Shown one piece after another: positions 1-5,522 of a DNA stretch of 5,522 nt. Location of the stretch: contig JANTHQ010000160.1 in NCBI GenBank assembly GCA_024762375.1, positions 1-5,522 on the forward strand, in the 5' to 3' direction. Below the pieces are notes generated by a model. It was not told where the DNA came from. It did no database searches and saw only the letters and a list, made by a program, of their open reading frames with translations. Made by a program: the position numbers and the translations under genes. Position 1 is the first letter of the stretch. Each line of letters opens with the position of its first letter. The DNA is from Anaerolineaceae bacterium (GTDB lineage: Bacteria; Chloroflexota; Anaerolineae; 4572-78).

Positions 1-90
1 AGGGGGAGGGGGTAAAACTCTGTATTCTCAAATGTTAATTTTCACCAAACTTGAAACTGCGTAACGCGAGTTATTTGCAGAGTTGCATCG
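1..90. other. Non-coding stretch downstream of sco
   Basis: Ninety bases between the sco TAA stop and the left edge. No open frame of useful length, and no hairpin followed by a T run that would make a convincing intrinsic terminator in the direction of transcription. The only striking element is a purine block, AGGGGGAGGGGG, at 1-12 on the plus strand (C-rich on the transcribed RNA). AACTCTG at 17-23 and CAGAGTT at 79-85 form a seven-base inverted pair, but 55 bases apart. The operon may continue leftward. Confidence 0.5.
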
Positions 91-921
91 TTATGCAGTC
101 ATACCGCCGGTCGGATTATGTCGCTTGAAAAGCACAAACATCAGTATGGCAAGAGAAAGCGCGGTAATCGTTCCAAAAAAGCGGATGATGTTCATAATGG
201 CCAATGTGTATTTTCCCGCCTGCGGGTCGTAATGGAAGCAGCGCAGCAAAATCTGGTCAACCGGCGACCCAATTTTGTTTTCTGACCCTTCCAGCAGCCC
301 CAATCGCAAATCGTTGGCGGGGAAACTTAATCCGTACAAATAGCGGGTAACTTTCCCCTCCGGGGTGACAATCACAATACCGGCAGGATGCGCATACTGG
401 TCTTGCTCTTCGTTGTACACATACGAAAATCCGGCGGTATCCGTCACACGGCGGATTTGTTCCTCGGTGCCGGTTAAAAAGTGCCAGCCCGCGGCGCTAC
501 CGGCGCGATTGTATTTTGCCACCAATTCCGCTTTTTTCGCGGCGGCGGCAGCGGCATCTTCGGTGGGGTCGATACTCAGTGCCACCACATCAAAATCTTT
601 GCCGATGGTAAAATCAATTTGCTGCACACTTTCAACAAATCCGTTATAAACCAGTCCACACAAATTGGGACAGCGATAGTATGATAGCAGAAACACCACC
701 GGACGTTGGCCGAAATATTCGCTCAATTGCACTTCTCGGCCGGTGTCGTCCACAAATGTGGCATCCAATGGGATTTGTGCACCCAAATTCTGGTCGAATC
801 TTACCTGCGCGACAGCATCACTCTGCGTTTGAGCCTCCGGCCCGTCAGCCACAGCAATCGATGCGGCAAACAAAACCAGTGCCAGCGCCAGCAAAACCCG
901 GCTGCCCCAATGATTGTTCAT
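91..921 (-). CDS. SCO1/SenC family copper chaperone / thiol-disulfide protein, C-terminally membrane anchored
   Basis: A 276-residue member of the SCO1/SenC/PrrC family, a thioredoxin-fold protein that delivers copper to, or reduces the cysteines of, the CuA centre of cytochrome c oxidase subunit II in the periplasm. An N-terminal signal sequence (residues 1-25) ends in AVA before DGPEA. The thioredoxin-like domain spans about 42-215. The copper/redox motif is CPNLC (C84 and C88, in SYYRCPNLCG), and the third ligand is H178 in YAHPAG, at the family spacing. DPTED (118-122) is followed by an alanine run. Beyond the usual fold there is a C-terminal extension with C228 in LLRCFHYDP and a transmembrane helix at about 243-266, ending in a basic KRH. 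Most SCO proteins are anchored at the N-terminus, so this is the C-anchored variant. Being the last visible gene after ACIII, it suggests oxidase genes follow to the left. The exact role, metallochaperone or disulfide reductase, cannot be told from sequence. Confidence 0.92.
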   Translation of the reverse strand: MNNHWGSRVLLALALVLFAASIAVADGPEAQTQSDAVAQVRFDQNLGAQIPLDATFVDDTGREVQLSEYFGQRPVVFLLSYYRCPNLCGLVYNGFVESVQQIDFTIGKDFDVVALSIDPTEDAAAAAAKKAELVAKYNRAGSAAGWHFLTGTEEQIRRVTDTAGFSYVYNEEQDQYAHPAGIVIVTPEGKVTRYLYGLSFPANDLRLGLLEGSENKIGSPVDQILLRCFHYDPQAGKYTLAIMNIIRFFGTITALSLAILMFVLFKRHNPTGGMTA

Positions 922-923
922 TA

Positions 924-1322
924 CTATTGACCTTCTCGCACGGGAAAACCCTGTTCAAGTGCCAGTTCCATAGCCCGTTCGATGGGGATACGCGCGATGC
1001 CCGCATCTTTATCCACCCAGCCATACGTGCTGAGCATCTCATGTTCGTATGCCAAAAATTCGACCAGTTCATCAGCGGGGTTTGCCTGCAAACGCGGTGC
1101 ATCAACCGGCAACGGCGAAGCCTGCACAGCCGGTGAAGCCGCATCGATTGCGGCGCGCTTGCTTTCTTCTGCGCGGAACCAGAAACCCAGCACAGCCATC
1201 GAAGCAATTAAAAATATCGCCAAACCGAGCAGGAACCACAAAACCGGTACCACCGACACATCTCGTTCTTCGTGCCCGATATTTTCTTGGTTAGAATGAT
1301 TCGCTTGTTGCGGGTTGTCCAT
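924..1322 (-). CDS. Single-helix membrane-anchored protein of unknown function, ACIII/oxidase-linked
   Basis: A 132-residue protein with no function I can assign. Residues 1-21 are polar (Asn/Gln/Glu-rich) and probably cytoplasmic. Residues about 22-49 form one transmembrane helix (VSVVPVLWFLLGLAIFLIAS...). Residues 50-78 are an Ala/Pro-rich linker. Residues 78-130 form a compact, conserved-looking domain with LQANPADEL, HEMLSTYGWVDKDAGIARI and IPIERAMELALEQGFP. There are no cysteines, and only H9, H17 and H94, so no heme or iron-sulfur site. I recall similar 'YGWVD...RIPI..AM' proteins beside ACIII, SCO and cytochrome oxidase genes in other bacteria, but cannot verify this here. It might be an accessory or extra subunit of ACIII (such as the small single-helix proteins reported with the complex) or an oxidase assembly factor. 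The start at 1322 is set by the very strong ribosome site. The gene overlaps actF by 32 bases, and its TAG stop is two bases from sco. Confidence 0.85.
   Translation of the reverse strand: MDNPQQANHSNQENIGHEERDVSVVPVLWFLLGLAIFLIASMAVLGFWFRAEESKRAAIDAASPAVQASPLPVDAPRLQANPADELVEFLAYEHEMLSTYGWVDKDAGIARIPIERAMELALEQGFPVREGQ
931..936 (-). promoter_or_regulatory. Ribosome binding site of sco
   Basis: AGAAGG on the minus strand, nine bases before the ATG at 921 and inside the last codons of the preceding gene. Confidence 0.6.
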
Positions 1323-2484
1323 GCGGCACCTCCTCCTCCATCCGGGGGTCAAACTGCGGTAAAAGCGGTTGTTTCTTTAATTGAGAAACGAACAGCGCGA
1401 GCCAAAGTCCACCGATACCCACCAGCACAGCCAAATCTAGCCAGTGCAGTGCAAAATGCTCTTTGAATGCGGGCGTGATGAACCAGTACAAATCGACAAA
1501 GCGCATCACGAAAATAATCCAAGCGATGGCGGCAACTCGCCCGTAATGCCGTTTGTTGCTGCGCAACAGCAAAAACAGGAACGGAAAGCCGAAGTGGAAA
1601 AGTACCAGCACAAACGCCACGCCGCCCCAGCCGCCCGACTGCCGGGCGATATACCACGGGATTTCCTCTTTTAAGTTTCCCAGCCAAATGATTAAAAATT
1701 GTGACAGTTCGACATACGCCCACAAAACGACCATAGTGAGCAGAAAGTTGCCCAAATCGTTAAATTGGAGCGGCCGAAGTTTGCCGGAAAACGATTTGTC
1801 GTTGCGTACCAGCGAGAGGACGATGGTGGCAAAAGCAAATGCTGATGCGCCTGCTCCCACACCGAAAATAATGCCGTAAATGGTTGAAAACCAGTGCGGT
1901 TCCAGCGACATCATCCAGTCGAACGACGCAAACGAAACCGTCAATCCGAGAACCACCGTCGCAGGCCCACTGAACGATTTCAACCGTTGGTGCAATTCCG
2001 GGCTGCGATTTTCGTCTCGACGCTGCGCCCAGCGGCGATACAGGTATGCCAGCGCCGTCCAGATAATCAGGTATCCCAAAACCCGAACAACGAAAAACGG
2101 CACGTTCAAATACGCCGCTTTGTGCTGCAACAGCGCATCGTGAGCGACCGCATCGGGACGGGCCCACTCGTACAGTGTTTGCAGGCCAAACAGCAATGGA
2201 ATGGCGAGCAACAGCATCAGCGGCAACGTCAAACTGCCGGCCTCTAAAATGCGCTGAATGACCACGCCCCATCGCCCGCTGACCATATAATGGATGGCCA
2301 AAACAAACAGGCTACCGACTGATATTTGCAGCCAGAAGATGAACCCGACCAAATATGATTGAAAAAATTGCTCGCTGTTGAAGATTGCCCCAACGATGGA
2401 GGCCAAAATACCGACAACTCCGATGCTCAGCGCAATTTTTTGCGTTTGATTGAATTGAGCTTCAAATGATGTAATCTGCTTCAT
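1291..2484 (-). CDS. actF: ACIII integral membrane subunit ActF (second NrfD-like subunit)
   Basis: A 397-residue polytopic membrane protein matching ActF, the second large membrane subunit of Alternative Complex III and a distant relative of ActC. Ten hydrophobic segments can be counted: about 17-37, 45-67, 87-107, 130-150, 175-192, 200-226, 246-268, 287-308, 317-336 and 346-367. Family-typical sequence includes SFDWMMSLEPHWFSTIYG (187-204), which I recognise as characteristic of ActF, and LQFNDLGNFLLTMVVLWAYVE (239-259). Polar or charged residues within helices (D189, E195, H197, D330, E259) are candidates for proton transfer, but that is inference. It lacks heme and iron-sulfur motifs. The gene begins two bases after the actE stop. 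Its last 32 bases overlap the next gene: the C-terminal codons for MEEEVPH double as that gene's ribosome binding site and start. Length and helix number are normal for the family. Confidence 0.92.
   Translation of the reverse strand: MKQITSFEAQFNQTQKIALSIGVVGILASIVGAIFNSEQFFQSYLVGFIFWLQISVGSLFVLAIHYMVSGRWGVVIQRILEAGSLTLPLMLLLAIPLLFGLQTLYEWARPDAVAHDALLQHKAAYLNVPFFVVRVLGYLIIWTALAYLYRRWAQRRDENRSPELHQRLKSFSGPATVVLGLTVSFASFDWMMSLEPHWFSTIYGIIFGVGAGASAFAFATIVLSLVRNDKSFSGKLRPLQFNDLGNFLLTMVVLWAYVELSQFLIIWLGNLKEEIPWYIARQSGGWGGVAFVLVLFHFGFPFLFLLLRSNKRHYGRVAAIAWIIFVMRFVDLYWFITPAFKEHFALHWLDLAVLVGIGGLWLALFVSQLKKQPLLPQFDPRMEEEVPHGQPATSESF
1327..1339 (-). promoter_or_regulatory. Strong ribosome binding site inside the actF tail
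   Basis: GGAGGAGGAGGTG on the minus strand, with the last GGAGG six bases before the ATG at 1322. It decides the start of the small membrane protein: the in-frame ATG at 1352 would place this site inside the gene and add an Arg-rich MTPGWRRRCR leader. It is the strongest Shine-Dalgarno in the window. Confidence 0.8.
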
Positions 2485-2486
2485 TT

Positions 2487-3101
2487 CTACTGTTCCTCTA
2501 ATTTCTGCACATCATCCGCCGGAAGGGCCGATACATCTGCGTGCTGGCTGAGTTGCAATGCTTTGATATAAGCCGCGATTGCCCAGCGGTCTTCAACCTT
2601 CACTCGCGATTTGTAACTGTACATCACACCAAACCCGTTGGTCATCACGCTGAAAAAATAGCCGGGCGGGGCTTCGCGCAGGCGGTCAATGTGAAATGAG
2701 GGCGGCTCTTTAAATCCGCGTTTCACGACCATTCCCTGCCCATCGCCCAGTTGGCTGTGGCAGGGTGCGCAGAACACATCAAAGCGCTGCTGCCCGCGCT
2801 GCAATACTTCGGGCGTGATGGGCATCGGATATGTTGTGGCATAATTGCCTTCAAATCGACCGGTGTACAGTTGCTCATCGAGTCGCAATTGCCCGCGTGC
2901 TACCGTATCGGCCACGGCGGGCCGCGCAGAACGGCCATCTTCAAAAAAAGTATTTTCTTCCAACGGGTCAAATCGCGGCTGAAAGCGCATAATTTGCGCG
3001 CCATAGAGCTGGTTGTTGCATCCGGCGAGCGCCATCAACGCGACAACCAACAGCATCATTTTTATCAATTTTGAACCAAAAACGGCTTGCACGTGTTGCA
3101 T
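2487..3101 (-). CDS. actE: ACIII monoheme cytochrome c lipoprotein subunit ActE
   Basis: A 204-residue membrane-anchored c-type cytochrome, the small heme subunit of Alternative Complex III that passes electrons from the complex toward cytochrome c or an oxidase. The N-terminus is a lipoprotein signal: a basic stretch, a hydrophobic core (MMLLVVALMALAG), and a lipobox cysteine at residue 28 followed by NNQLYG. A single heme-binding site CAPCH lies at 111-115. The probable axial methionine is in the MTNGFGVMYSY segment (M160, or M153). The family-typical segments MRFQPRFDPLEEN and YPMPITPEVLQRGQQRFDVFC precede the heme. A C-terminal helix (DRWAIAAYIKALQLSQ) is typical of the cytochrome c fold. 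Start: ATG at 3101 makes a TAATG overlap with actD and has GGGA six bases upstream. ATG at 3113 would add MGNL and overlap actD by 13 bases; its AGGA is too close, so it is less likely. Two bases separate the TAG stop from actF. Confidence 0.92.
   Translation of the reverse strand: MQHVQAVFGSKLIKMMLLVVALMALAGCNNQLYGAQIMRFQPRFDPLEENTFFEDGRSARPAVADTVARGQLRLDEQLYTGRFEGNYATTYPMPITPEVLQRGQQRFDVFCAPCHSQLGDGQGMVVKRGFKEPPSFHIDRLREAPPGYFFSVMTNGFGVMYSYKSRVKVEDRWAIAAYIKALQLSQHADVSALPADDVQKLEEQ
2494..2499 (-). promoter_or_regulatory. Ribosome binding site of actF
   Basis: AGAGGA on the minus strand, nine bases before the actF ATG and within the last codons of actE. It supports the start at 2484 and coupling to actE. 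Confidence 0.6.
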
Positions 3102-3703
3102 TAAATTTCCCATTTTCCTACCCCGATAGTCGTGGCTTCACTGAAATCGTCCTCACTCGCCGATTCGTCGGGTGAATGGGACACATCTGAGATATTGCCG
3201 GGATTGAGTGTTTCCAAAAAACGGCGGGTTTCAACCATATCAAATTTCGGGTCGCGGGCTTCGATAACCAAGAAAAATTTATCGAGCGATGCCCGTTCGA
3301 AACCGGCCGCGTTAAACACGGGATGATACGGTTGCGGCAGTCCGTTCAGTGCAATCATGCCGATAACCGCTGTGAATGCCGCAAAAAGGACGGTCAATTC
3401 AAACGTAATCGGTATCCATGCGGGCCAACTGCTGAGCGGTTTTCCCCCGATGAGATACGGGTAAAGGCGGGTCATACTGATTTCTTGCATGCCAAAACCC
3501 GTGATTGCACCCGCCACCCCACCGAGGAACACGATGAATGGCAATCTCGACTCTTTGCGCCCCAGTGCTTCCGTCAAATCCTCAATCGGAAAGGGGGTAT
3601 AGGCTTCCATGCGACGGTATCCGGCGTCTTTTGCTCGGCGCGCGGCCTCGATGAGTGGTTTCGGTTGGTCAAATTCTGCAATTAAACCGTAGATTTTCGT
3701 CAT
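3101..3703 (-). CDS. actD: ACIII membrane subunit ActD (DUF3341 family)
   Basis: A 200-residue subunit of Alternative Complex III, with a cytoplasmic-type N-terminal domain and two transmembrane helices. It starts MTKIYGLIAEF, then has a small alpha/beta-looking domain (to about 52) containing AGYRRMEAYTPFPIEDL, which is characteristic of the DUF3341 family. Hydrophobic helices lie at about 54-73 and 97-119, separated by a loop with SWPAWIP. A soluble stretch follows, with FFLVIEARDPKFD (143-155), and then an acidic, serine-rich tail (about 171-195) that looks disordered. In solved ACIII structures ActD lies beside ActC; it binds no cofactor, and its role appears structural or linked to proton movement (family knowledge, mechanism unsettled). 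An in-frame ATG at 3727 would add eight residues (MREGDCKI), but those codons contain the ribosome site, so 3703 is chosen. The stop TAA overlaps the preferred actE start by one base. Confidence 0.92.
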   Translation of the reverse strand: MTKIYGLIAEFDQPKPLIEAARRAKDAGYRRMEAYTPFPIEDLTEALGRKESRLPFIVFLGGVAGAITGFGMQEISMTRLYPYLIGGKPLSSWPAWIPITFELTVLFAAFTAVIGMIALNGLPQPYHPVFNAAGFERASLDKFFLVIEARDPKFDMVETRRFLETLNPGNISDVSHSPDESASEDDFSEATTIGVGKWEI

Positions 3704-3713
3704 TATTTTGCAA

Positions 3714-3723
3714 TCCCCTTCTC
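3714..3723 (-). promoter_or_regulatory. Ribosome binding site deciding the actD start
   Basis: GAGAAGGGGA on the minus strand sits between the ATG abutting the actC stop (3727) and the in-frame ATG at 3703, with 10 bases to the latter. Nothing resembling a ribosome site precedes the upstream ATG, so the start at 3703 is preferred. Confidence 0.7.
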
Positions 3724-3727
3724 GCAT

Positions 3728-5122
3728 TTAGTGCTGATGCGGTAAATGCCCTTCTTTTTCTGCAACCAGTTCACGCACTTCAAACATTGAGATAGCCGGC
3801 AGCACCCGGATAAACAAGAATATCAGGGTTAAAAATAGGCCAATCGTCCCGATATAAGTGGCGTAATCCCAACCGGTGGGAATGTACAAATCCCACGATG
3901 ACGGCAGAAAATCGCGGCTCAAACTGGTGACAACAATGATGAAACGTTCCAGCCACATCCCCACATTCACAATAATGGCGATAATCCACAGCAACAATTC
4001 ATTCGCCCGAATTTTGCTGCTCCACAAAGCCTGCGGCACCACGGCATTACAGAAAAGCAATGCCCAGTAGAATGGCGCATATGGCCCGCCAAAACGGTTC
4101 GAAATCATAAAGCTTTCAAATTCGTTGCCACTGTACCATGCAAAGAACATTTCCATTAAATAGCTGTAAAAAACGATGGACCCCGTCACCAGCATAATTT
4201 TTGCCATATTGTTCAAATGGCGGCGGGTGATAACATTGGTCAGGCCGTAAAAACGCCGCAACGGAATCATCAACGTGAGCACCATAGCGAAGCCGGAATA
4301 AATTGCGCCATCAACAAAATACGGGGGGAACATGGTCGAGTGCCAGCCGGGAATGATTCCGGCGGTAAAGTCGAGGCTGACGATGGTGTGCACCGAAATG
4401 ACCAGCGGTGTGGAAAGTGCGGCCAACAGCAAATATGTTTTTTGATAGCGATGCCAGTGTTTCGCTGCGCCGCGCCAACCCAATGCCAGCATCCCGTAAA
4501 CTCGTTTCACCACCAAATTCGACGCTTTGTCGCGCATGGTTGCCAAATCGGGCACCAAACCGACATACCAGAACAACAGCGATACCAACCCGTATGTGGT
4601 GATGGCAAAAACGTCCCACACGAGCGGGCTGCGGAATTGCGGCCACAAGCCCATCGTGTTCGGTAGGGGCATCAGCCAGAAGAAAAACCAGGGTCGCCCC
4701 ATGTGCAGCAAGGGGAACATCCCCGCCGATGCCACCGCAAAAAGGGTCATCGCTTCGGCGAAACGGTTGATGGACGTGCGCCATTCCTGCCGGAAGAGCA
4801 ACAAAATCGCCGAAATGAGTGTTCCGGCGTGCCCAATCCCAATCCACCACACAAAGTTTACAATGGCGAATCCCCAGCCAACGGGATTGTTCAATCCCCA
4901 AATTCCGACGCCTTCCACAAACAGATAACCAATGCTGACCAGCAGCACGTTCATCAGCGCAAAGGCGATGCCAAACCCCACAATCCAACCGCGCGGGGTG
5001 TTTTTCATCAGCACAATTTCGCTGATTTTCTGTGTTACCGACCGATAGTCTTGCCCGGGAGCGATGACCGGTTCGGCCAGTTGTGCTTCAATTGGTGTGT
5101 TCAACGGTTCAGTTCGTTGCAT
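3728..5122 (-). CDS. actC: ACIII integral membrane subunit ActC (NrfD/PsrC family), quinol-oxidising
   Basis: A 464-residue polytopic membrane protein of the NrfD/polysulfide reductase PsrC family, the subunit of Alternative Complex III at which membrane quinol is thought to be oxidised next to the ActB [3Fe-4S] cluster. About ten hydrophobic segments can be seen: roughly 46-70, 82-110, 122-140, 168-190, 230-250, 268-288, 306-328, 350-366, 375-400 and 420-442. Family-typical stretches include the GHAGTLISA motif (97-105), LLHMGRPWFF (138-147) and SPLVWD (165-170). H140, R143 and D170 are polar residues in or beside membrane segments that I would expect near the quinol pocket (inference from family pattern). 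The N-terminal 40 residues are soluble and probably cytoplasmic. Length fits ActC and not the shorter NrfD of about 320 residues. The ATG at 5122 overlaps the actB stop by one base and has a good ribosome site. The TAA stop is immediately followed by an ATG that is probably not the actD start. Confidence 0.93.
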   Translation of the reverse strand: MQRTEPLNTPIEAQLAEPVIAPGQDYRSVTQKISEIVLMKNTPRGWIVGFGIAFALMNVLLVSIGYLFVEGVGIWGLNNPVGWGFAIVNFVWWIGIGHAGTLISAILLLFRQEWRTSINRFAEAMTLFAVASAGMFPLLHMGRPWFFFWLMPLPNTMGLWPQFRSPLVWDVFAITTYGLVSLLFWYVGLVPDLATMRDKASNLVVKRVYGMLALGWRGAAKHWHRYQKTYLLLAALSTPLVISVHTIVSLDFTAGIIPGWHSTMFPPYFVDGAIYSGFAMVLTLMIPLRRFYGLTNVITRRHLNNMAKIMLVTGSIVFYSYLMEMFFAWYSGNEFESFMISNRFGGPYAPFYWALLFCNAVVPQALWSSKIRANELLLWIIAIIVNVGMWLERFIIVVTSLSRDFLPSSWDLYIPTGWDYATYIGTIGLFLTLIFLFIRVLPAISMFEVRELVAEKEGHLPHQH

Positions 5123-5522
5123 TATGCTACACCTTCCAACTCAGGATTGGGATTTCGTACTTTTGCCAGATATGTCGTTCGCGGGCGGGTGTTCAACTCA
5201 TCGAGCAGGGTGTAATCCAGCGGGCTTTCTTTCAGTTTTGCGACTGCGCTGTTCGGGTCGCCGATATCGCCGAAGGTAATGGCCTGTGTGGGACACGCAC
5301 CCTGACACGCCGTGACGATTTCGCCATCGCGAATATCGCGCCCTTCTTTTTTGGCGTCGATGCGCGCCGCGTTGATGCGCTGCACGCAATAGGTGCATTT
5401 TTCCATCACCCCGCGGCTGCGAACGGTGACATCGGGGTTTTCCAACATCGACAGCAACGGCGATTGCGAAAAATCGTTAAAATCGAGGAAGTTGAAACGC
5501 CGCACTTTGTACGGACAGTTGT
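5122..5522 (-). CDS. actB: ACIII iron-sulfur subunit ActB, C-terminal fragment (5' end outside window)
   Basis: This is the last 132 residues of the iron-sulfur subunit of Alternative Complex III, which carries electrons from the quinol site to the c-type hemes on the periplasmic side. The frame is open to the right edge, beginning N-C-P-Y-K-V-R-R-F-N-F, so the GTG at 5505 is an internal valine and not a start. Visible cluster ligands, numbered from the first complete codon, are C2 in CPYK, C42 and C45 in KCTYC, and C72 and C76 in CQGACP. This is the spacing of the last part of a PsrB/NrfC-type ferredoxin domain. In the family, full ActB fuses an N-terminal molybdopterin-enzyme-like domain without cofactor to a C-terminal ferredoxin domain with one [3Fe-4S] and three [4Fe-4S] clusters; only the end of the latter is here. 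The tail after C76 (about 56 residues) ends in PELEGVA. The stop TAA shares one base with the actC start. Alternative: PsrB/NrfC subunit of another complex, made unlikely by the following actC-F. Confidence 0.93.
   Translation of the reverse strand, partial: NCPYKVRRFNFLDFNDFSQSPLLSMLENPDVTVRSRGVMEKCTYCVQRINAARIDAKKEGRDIRDGEIVTACQGACPTQAITFGDIGDPNSAVAKLKESPLDYTLLDELNTRPRTTYLAKVRNPNPELEGVA
5130..5137 (-). promoter_or_regulatory. Ribosome binding site of actC
   Basis: GGAAGGTG on the minus strand lies 7 bases before the actC ATG and inside the last codons of actB. With the TAATG junction it supports start choice and translational coupling. Confidence 0.7.

Larger units (their letters stand above)
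91..5522 (-). other. ACIII operon (actBCDEF, small membrane protein, sco)
   Basis: Seven minus-strand genes with no gap longer than a few coding-start bases. Junctions from upstream to downstream: actB/actC overlap 1 base (TAATG); actC/actD 24 bases, holding the actD ribosome site; actD/actE overlap 1 base (TAATG); actE/actF gap 2; actF/small gene overlap 32; small gene/sco gap 2. This packing implies one transcript and coupled translation, which suits fixed stoichiometry of a membrane complex. The promoter and the genes for ActA (multiheme) and most of ActB would lie to the right of the window. Confidence 0.85.

Noticed and set aside
15..60. Possible promoter for a downstream gene on the minus strand (TTGGTG ... 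GAATAC)
   Set aside because: Spacing is about 15 bases and matches are weak; AT-rich sequence produces such hits by chance.
17..85. Possible terminator formed by AACTCTG (17-23) and CAGAGTT (79-85)
   Set aside because: The arms are only seven bases and 55 apart, GC-poor, and not followed by a T run in the transcribed direction.
681..1136. Plus-strand 151-codon open frame across the sco/small-gene junction
   Set aside because: It runs antisense to two supported genes, and its composition (Pro/Arg/His/Cys-rich) looks like noise.
1760..2272. A 170-codon minus-strand frame inside actF
   Set aside because: It is a frame-shifted shadow of ActF, whose own frame shows ten clean membrane helices.
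4311..4988. A 225-codon open frame on the minus strand inside actC
   Set aside because: It is out of frame with the clear ActC membrane protein, has no family resemblance, and has an amino-acid makeup (Arg/His/Cys-rich) typical of a shifted frame.
4703..5215. Plus-strand open frames opposite actC and the actB end (also 4217-4666 and 4527-4928)
   Set aside because: They are antisense shadows of well-identified genes, with no ribosome site support or recognisable domain.
5503..5505. GTG at 5505 as the start of a separate small ferredoxin
   Set aside because: The frame continues to the window edge with N-C-P-Y-K, a conserved iron-sulfur ligand motif, so this is the interior of ActB.
1..5522. 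CRISPR arrays, tRNA/rRNA genes, insertion sequences, attachment sites
   Set aside because: No repeated spacered units, RNA-gene motifs or transposase-like proteins were seen; nearly all the sequence is explained by the respiratory genes.

Overview
The window is the 3' part of one tightly packed operon, all on the minus strand (transcribed from high to low coordinates). It encodes most of Alternative Complex III (ACIII), the quinol:electron-acceptor oxidoreductase that replaces the cytochrome bc1 complex in many bacteria. In transcription order it holds: the C-terminal end of the iron-sulfur subunit ActB (cut by the right edge), the NrfD-like membrane subunit ActC, the two-helix subunit ActD (DUF3341 type), the monoheme cytochrome c lipoprotein ActE, the second large membrane subunit ActF, a 132-residue membrane-anchored protein of unknown function, and a SCO1/SenC-type copper chaperone or thiol-disulfide protein.

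Layout: actB end 5122-5522; actC 3728-5122; actD 3101-3703; actE 2487-3101; actF 1291-2484; unknown single-helix protein 924-1322; sco 91-921; then about 90 bases with no gene to the left edge. Every junction is overlapping or only a few bases long: TAATG one-base overlaps at actB/actC and actE's preferred start, a 2-base gap at actE/actF, a 32-base overlap at actF/unknown gene, and a 2-base gap before sco. No internal promoter or terminator is evident, so a single co-transcribed, translationally coupled unit is likely.

How the genes work together (family knowledge): quinol is oxidised at the membrane subunit ActC. Electrons pass through the iron-sulfur clusters of ActB to the c-type hemes of ActA (expected to the right, outside the window) and ActE, and then to a soluble cytochrome c or directly to a heme-copper oxidase. 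A SCO protein at the end of the operon fits a cluster that continues leftward into cytochrome c oxidase genes, whose CuA centre SCO proteins help assemble. That continuation is not visible here.

Organism: a Gram-negative-type, respiring bacterium with roughly balanced GC content. The clear Shine-Dalgarno sequences (for example the GGAGGAGGAGG run before the unknown gene) argue against a typical Bacteroidota genome, where such sites are weak. ACIII clusters of this order occur in several phyla (Rhodothermota, Calditrichota and related lineages, Acidobacteriota, Planctomycetota, Deltaproteobacteria-type groups), and I cannot choose among them from this sequence. The ACIII is a known system. The least understood element is the small protein between actF and sco.
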